35,629 bases of DNA, taken from NCBI RefSeq assembly GCF_945952055.1, contig NZ_CAMFHB010000056.1:1-35629 (forward strand). The letters are read 5' to 3'. Position 1 is the first letter of the stretch; the number at the start of each line of letters is the position of its first letter. The DNA comes from an uncultured Alsobacter sp. (GTDB lineage: Bacteria; Pseudomonadota; Alphaproteobacteria; Rhizobiales; Beijerinckiaceae). The notes beneath the pieces were generated by a model that was given only the letters and a program-made list of their open reading frames with translations, searched no databases and had not been told where the DNA came from. Positions 17,468 through 27,146 of this stretch are shown piece after piece. The position numbers and the translations under genes were made by a program.

Positions 17468-18037
17468 ATGACCACCACCATCATCGATGCCCGTACCGTC
17501 CATGACGGTTTCACCTGCTACCGCGTGTTCCGCCTGCGCACGCCAGACGGACAGGTGATCCTGCGCGAGGTGGAGGACCACGGCCCGGCCGTGGCGGTGC
17601 TGCCCTACGACCCCGAGCGCAGGATCGCGCTGCTGGTGCGCCAGATGCGCCCGCCCCTGCTGGTGGCGGGCGGGCCGGAGGCGCTGACCGAGGTGCCCGC
17701 CGGCCTCCTGGAGGACGGCGAAGACCCCGCCGCCTGCGCCGCGCGCGAGGCCCTCGAGGAGGCGGGCGTGCGGCTCGACCGGGCCGAGCCCGCCGGCGCG
17801 GCCTACCCCATGCCGGGCCTGTCGACCGAGAAGGTGCACCTGTTCCTGGCCCCCTTCCACGCCGCCGACCGCATCGCCGCCGGCGGTGGGCTGGCCGAGG
17901 AGCACGAGGACATCACCGTGCTGGAGGTGCCGCTGGCCGAGCTCGCGGCCCAGGCCGACGCCGGCACGCTCCTCGACATGAAGACGCTGGTGCTGGTGCA
18001 GACGCTGCGGCTGCGGCGGCCGGAGCTCTTCGCCTGA
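17468..18037 (+). CDS. Nudix hydrolase, ADP-ribose pyrophosphatase-like
   Basis: A 189-residue cytosolic hydrolase. The Nudix box is intact: G79, E85, R93, E94, E97, E98 and G100 in GLLEDGE-x7-REALEEAGV. The N-terminal beta domain ([29 protein letters not shown]) and [17 protein letters not shown] after the box are like those of ADP-sugar pyrophosphatases (NudF type), which hydrolyse ADP-ribose or related nucleotide sugars. It precedes NAD kinase by 76 bases on the same strand, so both may serve pyridine-nucleotide metabolism. The ribosome site before the ATG is weak (ccgga). Confidence 0.9.
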   Translation: MTTTIIDARTVHDGFTCYRVFRLRTPDGQVILREVEDHGPAVAVLPYDPERRIALLVRQMRPPLLVAGGPEALTEVPAGLLEDGEDPAACAAREALEEAGVRLDRAEPAGAAYPMPGLSTEKVHLFLAPFHAADRIAAGGGLAEEHEDITVLEVPLAELAAQADAGTLLDMKTLVLVQTLRLRRPELFA

Positions 18038-18113
18038 CGGGCCTGCGCGCCCGACACGCGCTTTTCGTCGTCCCGTGCTAAACAACCCGCCCAGGCCCAA
18101 CCCGGACGGACCC

Positions 18114-18884
18114 ATGCGCCGCTTCTCCAGGATCGCCTTCGTCGCCAGCACGACCCCGGACGCCATCGAGGCGCACCGGCACCTCGCCGACGCCTATGGC
18201 GACGCGGCCCCCGCCGAGGCGGACGTGGTGGTGGCGCTGGGCGGCGACGGCCTGATGCTGCAGACGCTCCACCGCTTCATGGGCACCGGCAAGCCGATCT
18301 ACGGCATGAACCGGGGCTCGGTCGGCTTCCTCATGAACGAGTTCACCGAGGACGGTCTGCAGGAGCGCCTCGAGCGGGCCGAGCGCAGCGTCGTGCACCC
18401 GCTGCTGCTGCTGGCCACCGACGACGAGGGCAAGACCCACACGGCCCGCGCCATCAACGAAGTGTCCCTGCTGCGCCAGACCTACCAGGCGGCCAAGCTG
18501 CGCATTTCCATCGACGGCAAGACGCGCCTGCCGGAACTGGTCGCCGACGGCATCCTGGTGGCGACGCCCGCGGGCTCCACCGCCTACAACCTCTCGGCCA
18601 ACGGCCCGATCCTGCCGCTCGACGCGCCGCTGCTGGCGCTGACCCCCATTTCCGCCTTCCGCCCCCGGCGCTGGCGCGGCGCCCTGCTGCCCGACCACGC
18701 CCGCATCGCCATCGAGGTGCTGGAATCGGACAAGCGCCCCGTGAGCGCGGTGGCCGACCACTTCGAGTTCCGCAGCGTCCGCCGCGTCGACGTGGCCATG
18801 GATCGCTCCGTCGACCTCGTGATGCTCCACGACCCCGGCCACAGCCTGGAAGAGCGGATCCTGCTGGAACAGTTCGGCTATTGA
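18114..18884 (+). CDS. nadK: NAD kinase
   Basis: This 256-residue cytosolic enzyme phosphorylates NAD to NADP with ATP or polyphosphate. The GGDG motif (43-46, catalytic Asp45) follows VVVALGG, the NE motif is in [11 protein letters not shown], and the glycine-rich segment [17 protein letters not shown] is intact. Length matches the short alphaproteobacterial form. The frame is open from a GTG at 18075, but the ATG at 18114 has GGACGGA just upstream and starts the conserved region (RIAFVAS). Confidence 0.95.
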   Translation: MRRFSRIAFVASTTPDAIEAHRHLADAYGDAAPAEADVVVALGGDGLMLQTLHRFMGTGKPIYGMNRGSVGFLMNEFTEDGLQERLERAERSVVHPLLLLATDDEGKTHTARAINEVSLLRQTYQAAKLRISIDGKTRLPELVADGILVATPAGSTAYNLSANGPILPLDAPLLALTPISAFRPRRWRGALLPDHARIAIEVLESDKRPVSAVADHFEFRSVRRVDVAMDRSVDLVMLHDPGHSLEERILLEQFGY

Positions 18885-18950
18885 GGGCCTGTGGATTGGT
18901 CTTCAGGCGCAGCTTTGCACCTGATTGCTCCAGTCCGCCCCGTCAGCCGT

Positions 18951-19181
18951 CCTGCACGGGCTCGGCCCTTCGGGATGCACACATCTCACTCGAGTCCGAA
19001 GGAAGGGCGCTCTCCCTCCCCTGCAGGGGAGGGTGGCAGCCGCAAAGCGGCTGACGGGTGGGGACAGCGGCAAAGAAAGAGCGGATATGCCGGGGCCGGC
19101 CCTGTCGTCGCGCCAAGTCCTGCGGCACCGCCCCCACCCGTCTCGCGCTTCGCGCGATCCACCCTCCCCTGCAGGGGAGGG
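18951..19181. repeat. Palindromic intergenic repeat, family B (two perfect 20-bp palindromes)
   Basis: The element contains CCCTCCCCTGCAGGGGAGGG twice, at 19014-19033 and 19162-19181. Between them are the small hairpin GCCGCAAAGCGGC, GGGTGGGG/CCCCCACCC arms, and CGCGCTTCGCGCG. The left 80 bases (cgtcctgcacgggctcggcccttcggg...) are nearly identical to 35549-35629, so this unit recurs at the window end. Confidence 0.85.
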
Positions 19182-19186
19182 AAAGC

Positions 19187-19242
19187 GCGCCGGGGCCATT
19201 CTCACGTCGTGGATGGCCGGGCCGAGCCGGCCCGGACGCGGA
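19187..19242. repeat. Palindromic intergenic repeat, family A (partial)
   Basis: Partial copy with GTCGTGGATGGCCGGGCCGA and CCGGCCCGGAC. It lacks the left outer arm and abuts the family B element. Confidence 0.6.
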
Positions 19243-19429
19243 GGCAGGGGCAGGCTGGACCGCCGAACCATTCACGACCTCCGAGCCGCCAAAACCGCGC
19301 GCCGATTCCGGTAAATCGGCCGTTGATTTTGATTAAATTCCTAACGTTAACGCAATCTCATCCTCAGGGCGCTACAACCCGCGCAGGCTTTCCCCCGGGC
19401 CCACAGGACGGCTTGGAGTACCGCAGCGC

Positions 19430-21424
19430 ATGCCGGCGGCTGACAGACCCACAAGGACGTCGCTTGCCCGCCCCTCGCGATGGGGCCGACGGCTGCGTGC
19501 GATCGTCACCGGCCTCGCCATCGCCCTGCTGTTCGTGAGCGGCGTCGGCGCCCTGCTCTGGCAGGCGCGGGAGAATCAACTGGAGGAGTGGCGCAAGCAG
19601 ATGGCCAAGCACTCCTCGATGCTGGCGGCCCACGCGCACCAGACCTTCAAGGCCGCGGACCTCGCCCTGCGCAGCATCGTGGAGGACCTGGACGGCGCGC
19701 CGCTCGACGTGGAGCAGGCCAGGCGGCGCTTCGGAAACCCCTTCACGCACACGCTCCTGGCCAACCGCATGCGCGGGGTGCCCCAGGCCTCGACGGTCGC
19801 CATCGTCGACCTGGAGGGCCGCTTCCTGGCCCAGGCGAGTTCGCCCATCCCGTCGACCGAGACGGTCAAGGACCGCGACTACTTCCAGGCTCACCTGGCC
19901 GAGCCGAAGCTGGAGGTTTTCGTATCCGCGCCCGCGAAGAGCCGTGTGACCGGCCGCTGGACCGTGTTCCTGTCCCGGAAGATCGTTTCGCGTGACGGAG
20001 AGACGCTGGCGATCGCGATGGTCGGCGTCGAACTCGCCTTCTTCGACCAGTTCTACGAGAGCGTGCGGGACCCCGAGACGATCATCACCCTGTACCGGCG
20101 CGACGGAGCCTTCCTCGTCCGCTCCCCGTGGGCCGAGCGCGTCATCGGGACGATGGCCACCGGGCCGGCCCTGCAGGGGTTGGCCGACGGGGGCACCTCG
20201 TCCGTCTTGCTGACGACCGCGCCCCGCGTGACCGACCCAGCCGACCGCTCGCAGCGCCTGATCGGCTCGCGCCTAGTGCCCGACTACCCTCTCGTGGTGG
20301 CCATCAACGTTCCGGGCGTGACGGTCTTCCGGAAGTGGACGGAGACCGCCGTAAGCGCGGCGATCATCGTCGGGGCGATCCTGACCGTCATCGCCCTCGG
20401 CGTCGTCTGGTTCTGCCGGTCGGCCGCGCGGCAGGAGGCGGCGTTGCACAGCCTCGCGCAGGCCGAAGGCGTGGCGGCCGACCAGGCGCGCGAGATCCTG
20501 CAGGCGGCCGAGCGGCAGAAGAAGCTCGAGCAGGAGGCCGAAGCCCGGGCGCAGGTGCTCGCCTTCGACAAGGAACTCGGCCGGTCCGTGAACCGCCTGG
20601 GCGCGATGATCGAGGAGATCGCCACCTTCTCCGAGCGGCTGACGGTGGCCTCCGGCCGGGTGCGGCACGGCAGCCGCGGCGCGGTCGAGGCCTTGGCGCG
20701 GGCCGCCGACCATGTGGGGACCGTGGCGGCCAGTGCCGAGGACATCTCGGCGGCGGGCCAGGACATCGCGGCGCACACCACGCGATCCGCCCTGACGGTC
20801 GCCGAGGTGCTGGGCGAGGCCGACCGCACGGACGAGGCCGTGGGCCTGCTCGACCACGCGTGCTCCCACATCGAGACGGTCGCGACGTTGATCCGCAGCG
20901 TCGCGAGCCAGACGAACCTCCTCGCCCTCAACGCCACCATCGAGGCGGCCCGCGCCGGGGAGGCCGGCCGCGGCTTCGCGGTGGTGGCCGCGGAGATCAA
21001 GGCGCTCGCCGCGCAGACCACCGTCGCGACCAGCGAGATCAGCCGCCAGATCGGCTCGATTCACACGGCCCGCCAGCGCAGCACGGAGGCGCTGCAGAGC
21101 ATTCGCGCGCGGATCGGCGAAAGCCGCTCCGCCAGCGCCGACGTCGCCGAGCGCGTGGCGGTGCAGAGCCGCTCGACGAGCGACATGGCCGTGAACATCC
21201 GCGCCGCGGAGAACGACGTCCGCGACACCGTGCGCAGCGCCGGCGTGGTGGAGGATGCGGCGGAATCCGCCAACGCCAGCGCCATGGACGTCCTGCGCCT
21301 GGCGCGCGACCTCGACGCCGAGGCCAAGCGCATCCAGTCGCAGATCGAGCTGTTCACCGACACGATGGAAACGCGCCGCCAGGCGCCCGACGACGCGGTC
21401 GCGCGGACTGCCGTCGGGACGTAA
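19430..21424 (+). CDS. Methyl-accepting chemotaxis protein with periplasmic Cache-type sensor
   Basis: A 664-residue membrane receptor. One helix at about 26-47, then a periplasmic region of about 260 residues with the double-Cache/PDC pattern ([39 protein letters not shown]), a second helix near 308-330, and a cytoplasmic coiled-coil signalling part. The CheW/CheA-binding hairpin tip ([20 protein letters not shown] then [19 protein letters not shown]) is near 485-525. I see no clear HAMP domain after the second helix; a short heptad-like linker takes its place. It would sense a small ligand in the periplasm and signal to CheA. The ATG at 19430 has GGAG eleven bases upstream, rather far. Confidence 0.92.
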   Translation: MPAADRPTRTSLARPSRWGRRLRAIVTGLAIALLFVSGVGALLWQARENQLEEWRKQMAKHSSMLAAHAHQTFKAADLALRSIVEDLDGAPLDVEQARRRFGNPFTHTLLANRMRGVPQASTVAIVDLEGRFLAQASSPIPSTETVKDRDYFQAHLAEPKLEVFVSAPAKSRVTGRWTVFLSRKIVSRDGETLAIAMVGVELAFFDQFYESVRDPETIITLYRRDGAFLVRSPWAERVIGTMATGPALQGLADGGTSSVLLTTAPRVTDPADRSQRLIGSRLVPDYPLVVAINVPGVTVFRKWTETAVSAAIIVGAILTVIALGVVWFCRSAARQEAALHSLAQAEGVAADQAREILQAAERQKKLEQEAEARAQVLAFDKELGRSVNRLGAMIEEIATFSERLTVASGRVRHGSRGAVEALARAADHVGTVAASAEDISAAGQDIAAHTTRSALTVAEVLGEADRTDEAVGLLDHACSHIETVATLIRSVASQTNLLALNATIEAARAGEAGRGFAVVAAEIKALAAQTTVATSEISRQIGSIHTARQRSTEALQSIRARIGESRSASADVAERVAVQSRSTSDMAVNIRAAENDVRDTVRSAGVVEDAAESANASAMDVLRLARDLDAEAKRIQSQIELFTDTMETRRQAPDDAVARTAVGT

Positions 21425-21448
21425 CGCGCCCCGGGTTCGCCGCCCGGC

Positions 21449-22843
21449 CTACGCCGCTTCGGCCTGGGCCTCGTCCGCGGCGGGCTTGGCGGGGCCGGAT
21501 TCGCTCCACAGGACCTCGGCCATGGCGGCCAGGATCTCGTCCATGCGTTCGGGCGGCAGCAGCGACGGGATGGCGGGGGCCTCGGCCACCTCGGGCAGCT
21601 CGGGCACGGCGGGGCGGAAGTCGGCGAGCGCGATGGCCGGGCCGGGCATGGCCGCGATGCGGTCGATCGGCATGGCGAGTTGCTGCAGCGACAGCATCAT
21701 GGGAACCTGCAGGTGGGCCGGGTTGGCCGCCAGCATGCTGTCGGCGACGAGGCGGGCCTCCTCGCGGGCGGCCTCGGTCTCGATGCGGCGCAAGGAGACG
21801 ACGACGCTCTCGTCCTCCGCGACGCCGCGCCGCTTGCAGCCCTCGAGCGTCAGCGCGGTGATGCGCCGGGTGAGCGCAGGACCGCGCGGCGGGAACTCCT
21901 CGGCCATGACCACGCGCCGGGCGGCAATGGCGGCCTCGATGACCGGCAGCAGGCCGCCGGGCAGGCCCGCCTTGCGGCACAGCGCCTCGAAGGCGGGGCC
22001 CCTGCCCTCGTTGACGAGGCCCTTCACCCGGGACGGCTTCTGCCTGGAGAGCAGCGCGAGCGCGGCGCCGAGCAGGCGCAGGTCACCGTTGAGCACGCCC
22101 TGCAGGATCAGGATGGGGGTGAGCCGGCCGTCGCGCCGCAGCCGGTCCACCAGCGCCGGCACGTCGTCGTCCGGGCTGCCCAGGATCACGTCCACGCAGG
22201 CCTTGTCCGACGCCTCGCGCGCGGCGAGGCCGCCGCGTCCGGCGAAGCCGGCGGCGCCGATCGCTTCCGACAAGGCCCGGACCACCGACAGCCGCACGTC
22301 CGGCGGCAGATCGGCCCGGCCCATCAGCGCGTCGCGCACGGACGGGTCGGTGCCGTGGCGCTCGACGATGCGGGCCATGGAGAAGGCGGGCAGCCGGGCG
22401 CCGGGATTGGCGGCGAGCGCGCAGACGGCCTCGGCCTCGGCGACCTCGGCGATGGCGGCGGACACCGGCGCGCTCACTTCGGGCCGCGTGGCGATGGCGG
22501 TCTGCACGAGGGCGTCGCCCGTCGCGACGCGGTCCACGAGGTCGGCATCGGCCAGGAGCGTGGAGCGCGACAGCACGATGGCGGCCACCTCGCTCACGTC
22601 GTCGGCGAGCGCGGCGATGATGTGGGCGGGCGCTTCCTCCGCATGGGCGAGGCTTTCCGCGAGCGTTCGCCGCACCATGGCCGAGGGATCGTCGAGCACC
22701 AGGGTCAGCGCCTTCTCGGCCTCGGCCCGCTCCTGCGGCCCCATGCCGGAGAAGAGATAGGCCCGGGCCAGCGCGCCGGTGGCGGCGGCGCGGGCCTCGG
22801 CCGGAGCCGACTGCATCCAGGTCAGATAGCGTCTGACGATCAC
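21449..22843 (-). CDS. DUF2336 family protein
   Basis: A 464-residue cytosolic, almost entirely helical protein built of HEAT-like repeats (for example DDPSAMVRRTLAESLAHAEEAP, DVSEVAAIVLSRSTLL, DPSVRDALMGRADLPPDVRLSVVRAL). This matches DUF2336, common in alphaproteobacteria and without established function. The C-terminus is Ala/Pro/Glu-rich. The start is the GTG at 22843: it overlaps the stop of the transglycosylase gene as GTGA, and the encoded start VIVRRYLTWMQ is where homology to the family begins. Earlier in-frame codons lie inside the upstream gene. It ends 24 bases from the convergent chemotaxis receptor. Confidence 0.85.
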   Translation of the reverse strand: MIVRRYLTWMQSAPAEARAAATGALARAYLFSGMGPQERAEAEKALTLVLDDPSAMVRRTLAESLAHAEEAPAHIIAALADDVSEVAAIVLSRSTLLADADLVDRVATGDALVQTAIATRPEVSAPVSAAIAEVAEAEAVCALAANPGARLPAFSMARIVERHGTDPSVRDALMGRADLPPDVRLSVVRALSEAIGAAGFAGRGGLAAREASDKACVDVILGSPDDDVPALVDRLRRDGRLTPILILQGVLNGDLRLLGAALALLSRQKPSRVKGLVNEGRGPAFEALCRKAGLPGGLLPVIEAAIAARRVVMAEEFPPRGPALTRRITALTLEGCKRRGVAEDESVVVSLRRIETEAAREEARLVADSMLAANPAHLQVPMMLSLQQLAMPIDRIAAMPGPAIALADFRPAVPELPEVAEAPAIPSLLPPERMDEILAAMAEVLWSESGPAKPAADEAQAEAA

Positions 22844-24027
22844 GAGCGTATCCCCGGCTTCATGAAGGCGAGAAGATCGAGCGGCTGGCCCCTGCGGGCA
22901 GCGGCGGGCTGGGTTTGTTTGGCGGCCGGCGCGGCGGCGGGAGCCTGCGCCGCGGCCTTCACCTGGCCCAGGAGCGGCACCTGCGCCGGGGTCTGCACCT
23001 GCACGGCGGCGGTGCGGGCGGGCGGCAGCGGCACGTCGGCGGGCTTCGGCGCCAGCACCTGCGGGGTGGGCACGACGGACCGCCCGTTGCCGGAGACCGG
23101 CGCGACCGTGGGCGAGGCGGTGGGCTTCAGCGTGCCTTCGCTGCGCGGGAAGAAGCGCGGCGCATCCTGGGTGGAGGCGCTGGCGGAGGCCGGCCGGGAC
23201 CACAGCTTCTCGACCGCCTGGTTCACGGGGCCGCGCGGCCCCTCGGTGCGGAAGAGGCCGTGCATGGCCGGCCCGCCCTCCACATAGGCGGCGGCGAGCG
23301 GCTGCTCCGTGGGCCGGCTGCCGAGCCAGGTGGAGGGATCGCCGGAGAGCTGCGGCACGGACGGCACGGCGAGCTTGCCCTGCCCGCTCACGAGCAGCGC
23401 GTGCACCTCGGAGACGCTGCGCGCCTGGCCGGTGCCCTTGTCGTAGAAGATGGCCTTATTGCTCGCCGCCTGGTCGGGAAACAGATCGGCCGCCCGGGTC
23501 GTCGGCTGGGTGGAGGCCGCGCGGATGAGATCGGCCGCCCCGGACGCGCCCATGAAATGCGCGGCATAGAGCTCGCCTTCGCTGGGCTGGCGGCCGAGCG
23601 AGGAGGAGAGCATGGCGGCGTTCTTGCGGGTGAGCTCGCCCGCCATGATGGCAGCGACCTTGGGATCGTTCCGCAGCGCCAGGATCTGCGCCTTCATGGA
23701 CGGGTCGGTGACGTCGAAGCGGCCGCCCTTCTCCGTGATGGCCTGCGAATAGGGCGTGAGCCCGTGGTTCTGCCCCGTGCCCTTCACCACGCCGAGCCAG
23801 GTCTGCTCGATGAATTGGAACAGGCCCGTGGCGCTCGACGAGGTCGCCTTGGCGTCGGGGTCGAGCGAGGATTCGCGCCGGGCGGTGGACAGCAGGTAGC
23901 CGAAATCCGCCCCCGTGCGCTCCGAGCCGGTGCGGATGGCGTCCACCACCGGATTGCCGGCCGACGGCCCGGCCTGTCCGGCCGTCTTGTCCGTCTGCGG
24001 CGAGGCTGGCGTGGTGAACAGGAACAT
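22840..24027 (-). CDS. Lytic transglycosylase (SLT domain) protein
   Basis: A 395-residue protein with a transglycosylase SLT-like domain. The catalytic Glu is probably Glu52 in STARRESSLDP, followed by ATGLFQFIEQTWL (66-78), and YAAHFMGASGAADLI further on. Such enzymes cleave the MurNAc-GlcNAc bond of peptidoglycan. There is no obvious signal peptide at the chosen start, as in flagellum-associated or inside-exported relatives. The C-terminal 170 residues are Pro/Ala/Gln-rich and probably disordered. The frame is open up to 24381, but the ATG at 24027 has CGGAG six bases upstream and the upstream part encodes repeat-derived sequence. Stop overlaps the next start (GTGA). Proximity to a chemotaxis receptor hints at motility, not proven. 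Confidence 0.87.
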   Translation of the reverse strand: MFLFTTPASPQTDKTAGQAGPSAGNPVVDAIRTGSERTGADFGYLLSTARRESSLDPDAKATSSSATGLFQFIEQTWLGVVKGTGQNHGLTPYSQAITEKGGRFDVTDPSMKAQILALRNDPKVAAIMAGELTRKNAAMLSSSLGRQPSEGELYAAHFMGASGAADLIRAASTQPTTRAADLFPDQAASNKAIFYDKGTGQARSVSEVHALLVSGQGKLAVPSVPQLSGDPSTWLGSRPTEQPLAAAYVEGGPAMHGLFRTEGPRGPVNQAVEKLWSRPASASASTQDAPRFFPRSEGTLKPTASPTVAPVSGNGRSVVPTPQVLAPKPADVPLPPARTAAVQVQTPAQVPLLGQVKAAAQAPAAAPAAKQTQPAAARRGQPLDLLAFMKPGIRS

Positions 24028-24517
24028 GCGGACTCCGCGCGGAATGGCACTCGACTTCGCTCGGCCGCCGTCGGAACTGGCACACGGGACCCCAGGAGTG
24101 GCCCCTGCCGACAACCGCGGCCGAACGGTTCCACCCCGCCATCCACTGTGCGCAGTCATGGTAAATGAAGGGTAACCGAAGCGCCTCGGATCGCGGCCAA
24201 ACCGCCGTGAGCGGCGCTTTCCGACACGGCCGGCGCCGGCGCCGCCCACACGCCCTCCCCGCGCCGTGGCCGCGCCTGGCCCGGCCACCCACGCCTTCAC
24301 CACGGCCCCGGCAAAGCCGTGGAGGCCCCGGCGCGACCCGAGCCGGCCATCGCGAGCGACCCGGGCGATGCGCCGGTTCATGACGGCCCTGTCGTCACAC
24401 TGTCATGGCCTGGCGGCCGCACTGGTGTAGCCTCGACCCGATTCCGCTCCCGGGCGGCCGCACGCCGTGGTGCGAAACCGGGAGCCACCGTTGCAGCACG
24501 CTCCAGGAGCCGGCCCC
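24028..24517. other. Divergent intergenic region with a degenerate family A repeat
   Basis: No gene is seen. The region holds the leaders of the transglycosylase gene (minus) and the CoA-ester lyase gene (plus) and a degenerate palindromic repeat at 24265-24347. No promoter with convincing -35 and -10 was found by eye. Confidence 0.5.
24265..24347. repeat. Palindromic intergenic repeat, family A (degenerate)
   Basis: Keeps GGCCCGGCCACCCACG, the loop GGCCCCGGCAAAG and GCCGTGGA, in the same order as the 8311 copy, but the outer arms have diverged (ACGCCTT against AAGCCGT) and the right hairpin is broken. Confidence 0.65.
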
Positions 24518-25387
24518 ATGCGTTCCCTTCTCTTCGTCCCCGGCGACAGCCCCCGCAAGCTGGAGAAGGCCGCCGGCAGCGGCGCCGACGTGCTGCTCAT
24601 CGACCTCGAGGATTCGGTGGCGCCCTCCGCCAAGGAGGCGGCGCGCGGCATGGTGCGCGACGCGGTGGAGAGCCTGCGCGGGCAGGACCGGCGCCCCCTG
24701 CTCTATGTCCGCGTCAACGCGCTGGACAGCGGCCTCATCGAGGCCGACCTCGACGCCGTGATGCCCGCCCACCCGGACGGGATCATGCTGCCCAAGTCCG
24801 CCTCGGGCGTGGACGTGCAGCACCTCGCCGCCAAGCTCGCGGTACGCGAGGCCGAGAGCGGCCTGCCCGACGGCGGCACGAAGATCATCCCCGTGGCGAC
24901 CGAGATGGCCCGCGCCCTGTTCGCGCTCGGCACCTACCGCGGTGCCAGCCACCGCCTCGCCGGCCTCACCTGGGGCGCCGAGGACCTCGCCGCCGACATC
25001 GGCGCCGAGACCAACCGCCTCGCCGACGGCACCTACACCGACCCCTTCCGCCTGGCCCGCAGCCTCGCCCTCTTCGCCGCCCACGGCGCCGAGGTGGACG
25101 CCATCGACACCGTCTACACCGACTTCCGCAACGACGCCGGCTTCCTGGCCGAATGCGAAGCCGCCCGCCGCGACGGCTTCACCGCCAAGATGGCCATCCA
25201 CCCCGCGCAGGTGCCGGTGATCAACGCCGTCTTCACGCCCTCCGAGGAGGCCGTCGCCAAGGCACGGCGCATCGTCGACGCCTTCGCCGCGTCGCCCGGC
25301 GTGGGCGTGATCGGCATGGACGGCCAGATGGTGGACCGGCCCCACCTGCGGCAGGCGGAACGGGTGCTGGCGCGGGTGCGGGGGTGA
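24518..25387 (+). CDS. HpcH/HpaI aldolase family CoA-ester lyase (CitE-like)
   Basis: A 289-residue cytosolic TIM-barrel lyase of the citrate-lyase-beta/malyl-CoA-lyase group. It starts RSLLFVPGDSPRKLEKA, the usual family opening. LLIDLEDSVAPSAKEAAR carries the acidic metal-site region, YVRVNALDSG follows, then GIMLPKSASGVD, TEMARALF, GLTWGAEDLAADIG and KMAIHPAQVPVINAVF. By family it would cleave or form a C-C bond in a CoA thioester (malyl-, methylmalyl-, citramalyl-CoA) with Mg2+. Which one cannot be told. The ATG at 24518 with AGGAG eight bases upstream is preferred over the in-frame GTG at 24467. Confidence 0.9.
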   Translation: MRSLLFVPGDSPRKLEKAAGSGADVLLIDLEDSVAPSAKEAARGMVRDAVESLRGQDRRPLLYVRVNALDSGLIEADLDAVMPAHPDGIMLPKSASGVDVQHLAAKLAVREAESGLPDGGTKIIPVATEMARALFALGTYRGASHRLAGLTWGAEDLAADIGAETNRLADGTYTDPFRLARSLALFAAHGAEVDAIDTVYTDFRNDAGFLAECEAARRDGFTAKMAIHPAQVPVINAVFTPSEEAVAKARRIVDAFAASPGVGVIGMDGQMVDRPHLRQAERVLARVRG

Positions 25388-25427
25388 GGCCCTCGCCGCT
25401 GGCGCGAGCACGCCACCGGAGCCTCCC

Positions 25428-25871
25428 ATGACGCCCGCGATGAAGGCGCCGCCGATCGTGCCCGAACTCGACGTGAGCGATCTCGATCGGTCACTCGCCT
25501 TCTACCGCGACGTGCTGGGCTTCGCCGTGACCGTCGAGCGCCCGGAGGAGCGGTTCGCCTACCTCGTCCGCGGCGCGGTGCACCTGATGCTGCAGGAGGC
25601 CGCCGGTCCGGGCCGCCGCTTCAGAACCGCCCCGCTGGAGCACCCCTACGGCAGGGGCATCAACCTGCAGATCGAAGTGCCCGACGCCCGCGCCCTGCAC
25701 GACACCGCCGTCCGGCTGGCCGCAAACGTCTACCTGCCGCTGGAAGAACGCTGGTACCGCCAGGGGACCGAGGAAGCCGGGAACCTGCAGTTCGTGGTTG
25801 CGGATCCGGATGGCTACTTGCTGCGGTTCTTTACGGACTTGGGGCGGAGGGTCGGCGGCGGGGACGGCTGA
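25428..25871 (+). CDS. VOC family protein (glyoxalase/bleomycin-resistance fold)
   Basis: A 147-residue single-unit vicinal-oxygen-chelate protein: VPELDVSDLDRSLAFYRDVLGF at the start, YLVRGAVHLMLQEA in the middle, and FVVADPDGYLLRFFTDLG at the C-terminus, as in bleomycin-resistance-like dimers. The glyoxalase metal ligands are not fully evident, so binding or sequestration is as likely as catalysis. GGAG lies seven bases before the ATG. A second ATG four codons later is possible. It is the last high-GC gene before the low-GC island. Confidence 0.85.
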   Translation: MTPAMKAPPIVPELDVSDLDRSLAFYRDVLGFAVTVERPEERFAYLVRGAVHLMLQEAAGPGRRFRTAPLEHPYGRGINLQIEVPDARALHDTAVRLAANVYLPLEERWYRQGTEEAGNLQFVVADPDGYLLRFFTDLGRRVGGGDG

Positions 25872-25917
25872 CGAGGACAGAGTGCGGTACAGCCCGAGGC
25901 GGCAGTGTTGGCGGGAC

Positions 25918-25966
25918 ATCTGCTTTGCGCCAGGAGCCGACATCCGCTGGTTGGCCGAAAGCAGAT
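25918..25966. repeat. Inverted repeat at the left edge of the low-GC island
   Basis: Perfect 9-base arms ATCTGCTTT (25918-25926) and AAAGCAGAT (25958-25966) separated by 31 bases. It lies between the VOC gene and the end of the CD-NTase gene. It has no T-tract, so it is not a standard terminator; it may be a remnant of a mobile element or mark the insertion boundary. Confidence 0.4.
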
Positions 25967-26009
25967 CTTTGCGAAAATTGTTGCTTAAACAAGGGGACCC
26001 GTGCAATCG

Positions 26010-27146
26010 TCAGACAATAACGGCATTTGCCAATGCATAGCGTGCCTCTTCCATTGTAGCCGTCGGGGACTTCCGGAATGCTTCACTCTGCTCTTTAGCC
26101 ACATCCTTCACCAAAGCATCAATCTCGAAGGACAGGGCCTTAACACCCTCGTATTTTCTCTCTGTATCCAGAACCCGGCGCGAGCCATCCGGAACGATCA
26201 GACTCTTGGCGTAAGTCGGGTTGTGATACAGATAGTCGAGGAAGCGTTGCGTCTCGGCCAGCACTGACAACTTAAACAACGCTCCCGACCTCAATGCATT
26301 CATGTCAGCGTGGTACATGAGCGCTGCGATATCAAAACTTGGACACTCGATATTCCTTCCTTCGTCATTGGCATCGTTCTTGATGTTCTTACACAGCCGT
26401 ATCGCCTTTTTCAAACCTCCCACTGCAATACTGTCTTTTTCTTCAACGCGATACATATGTAAAAATGGAAGATTGTCGACCGTCTCCGGCACCTTTTTGT
26501 CCAAGACCGTCACGCCCCGGTCGCGCTCGACCTGAGAAATCTGATACGCATCTGTGTCGTGCCAGTACGAGGCAACTACATCGACCGGACGAGCCAACGA
26601 ACCTCCTGATATCTTCACCGCCTTTCCTCCAGAGGTGTCCACGTCCGCGGCAGGAAAGCGATTTACCAATATCTTCTCGACTGAGAGACGCAGCGTCATC
26701 AGGACCTGCGTAGATGTCCGCGACGTCGGCGAGCGGTACATACCCAGCGAGCTGCGTAGTCCACTTATTGAATAAGTATGGAAATCCTTGTCCAAATTGA
26801 GCAAATCGACGTCACTTACGCCTCGAATATGGATATTGAGCGGAACGGACCCCTGCAGCCTGAACTCTACGTTGAGACTAAGCGTATTCTGATCCTTGAG
26901 CAGCTGATTTGCCACTCTATCGGCCGTTTCCCTGCTAATGCGCGTGTATTCCGGGTCTACTTCAGCCATGGCACCCAACACATACTTCGTGTTCGGCTGG
27001 GCTGCCGATCGTCGTTGCCAGCTTTCGTCTAGCAGACTCTTGCGAAGCACCTCCTTTCGTGCGTCTTCGTTCAGCCTGCCAAGACGGTCTAAACCGCTCC
27101 GACGGATGCGCAGGCTGTCTAGTCTCTTGCCAATTTCGCGCGCCAT
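26010..27146 (-). CDS. CD-NTase (cGAS/DncV-like nucleotidyltransferase) of a CBASS system
   Basis: A 378-residue soluble nucleotidyltransferase. The polymerase-beta-type active site is intact: Gly99-Ser100 in FRLQGSVPLNI, Asp112 and Asp114 in GVSDVDLLNL, and the third acid Asp189 in LARPVDVVASYW. A helical second half (about 225-378) completes the cGAS-like fold, with size usual for bacterial CD-NTases (300-400). These enzymes are switched on by phage infection and make cyclic or linear oligonucleotides that trigger a neighbouring effector. The base product cannot be read here. The ATG shares one base with the stop of the Cap15-like gene (TGATG), with GGAGG five bases upstream. Codon and base use are much less GC-rich than outside, a sign of transfer. 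Confidence 0.85.
   Translation of the reverse strand: MAREIGKRLDSLRIRRSGLDRLGRLNEDARKEVLRKSLLDESWQRRSAAQPNTKYVLGAMAEVDPEYTRISRETADRVANQLLKDQNTLSLNVEFRLQGSVPLNIHIRGVSDVDLLNLDKDFHTYSISGLRSSLGMYRSPTSRTSTQVLMTLRLSVEKILVNRFPAADVDTSGGKAVKISGGSLARPVDVVASYWHDTDAYQISQVERDRGVTVLDKKVPETVDNLPFLHMYRVEEKDSIAVGGLKKAIRLCKNIKNDANDEGRNIECPSFDIAALMYHADMNALRSGALFKLSVLAETQRFLDYLYHNPTYAKSLIVPDGSRRVLDTERKYEGVKALSFEIDALVKDVAKEQSEAFRKSPTATMEEARYALANAVIV

Larger units (their letters stand above)
18885..19429. other. Intergenic region filled with palindromic repeats
   Basis: No gene is seen in these 545 bases. Most of it is a mosaic of family B repeat (18951-19181) and a partial family A element (19187-19242). The last 150 bases include the most AT-rich stretch here (gttgattttgattaaattcctaacgttaacg is around 19322-19352), the likely promoter region of the chemotaxis receptor gene. 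Confidence 0.6.
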
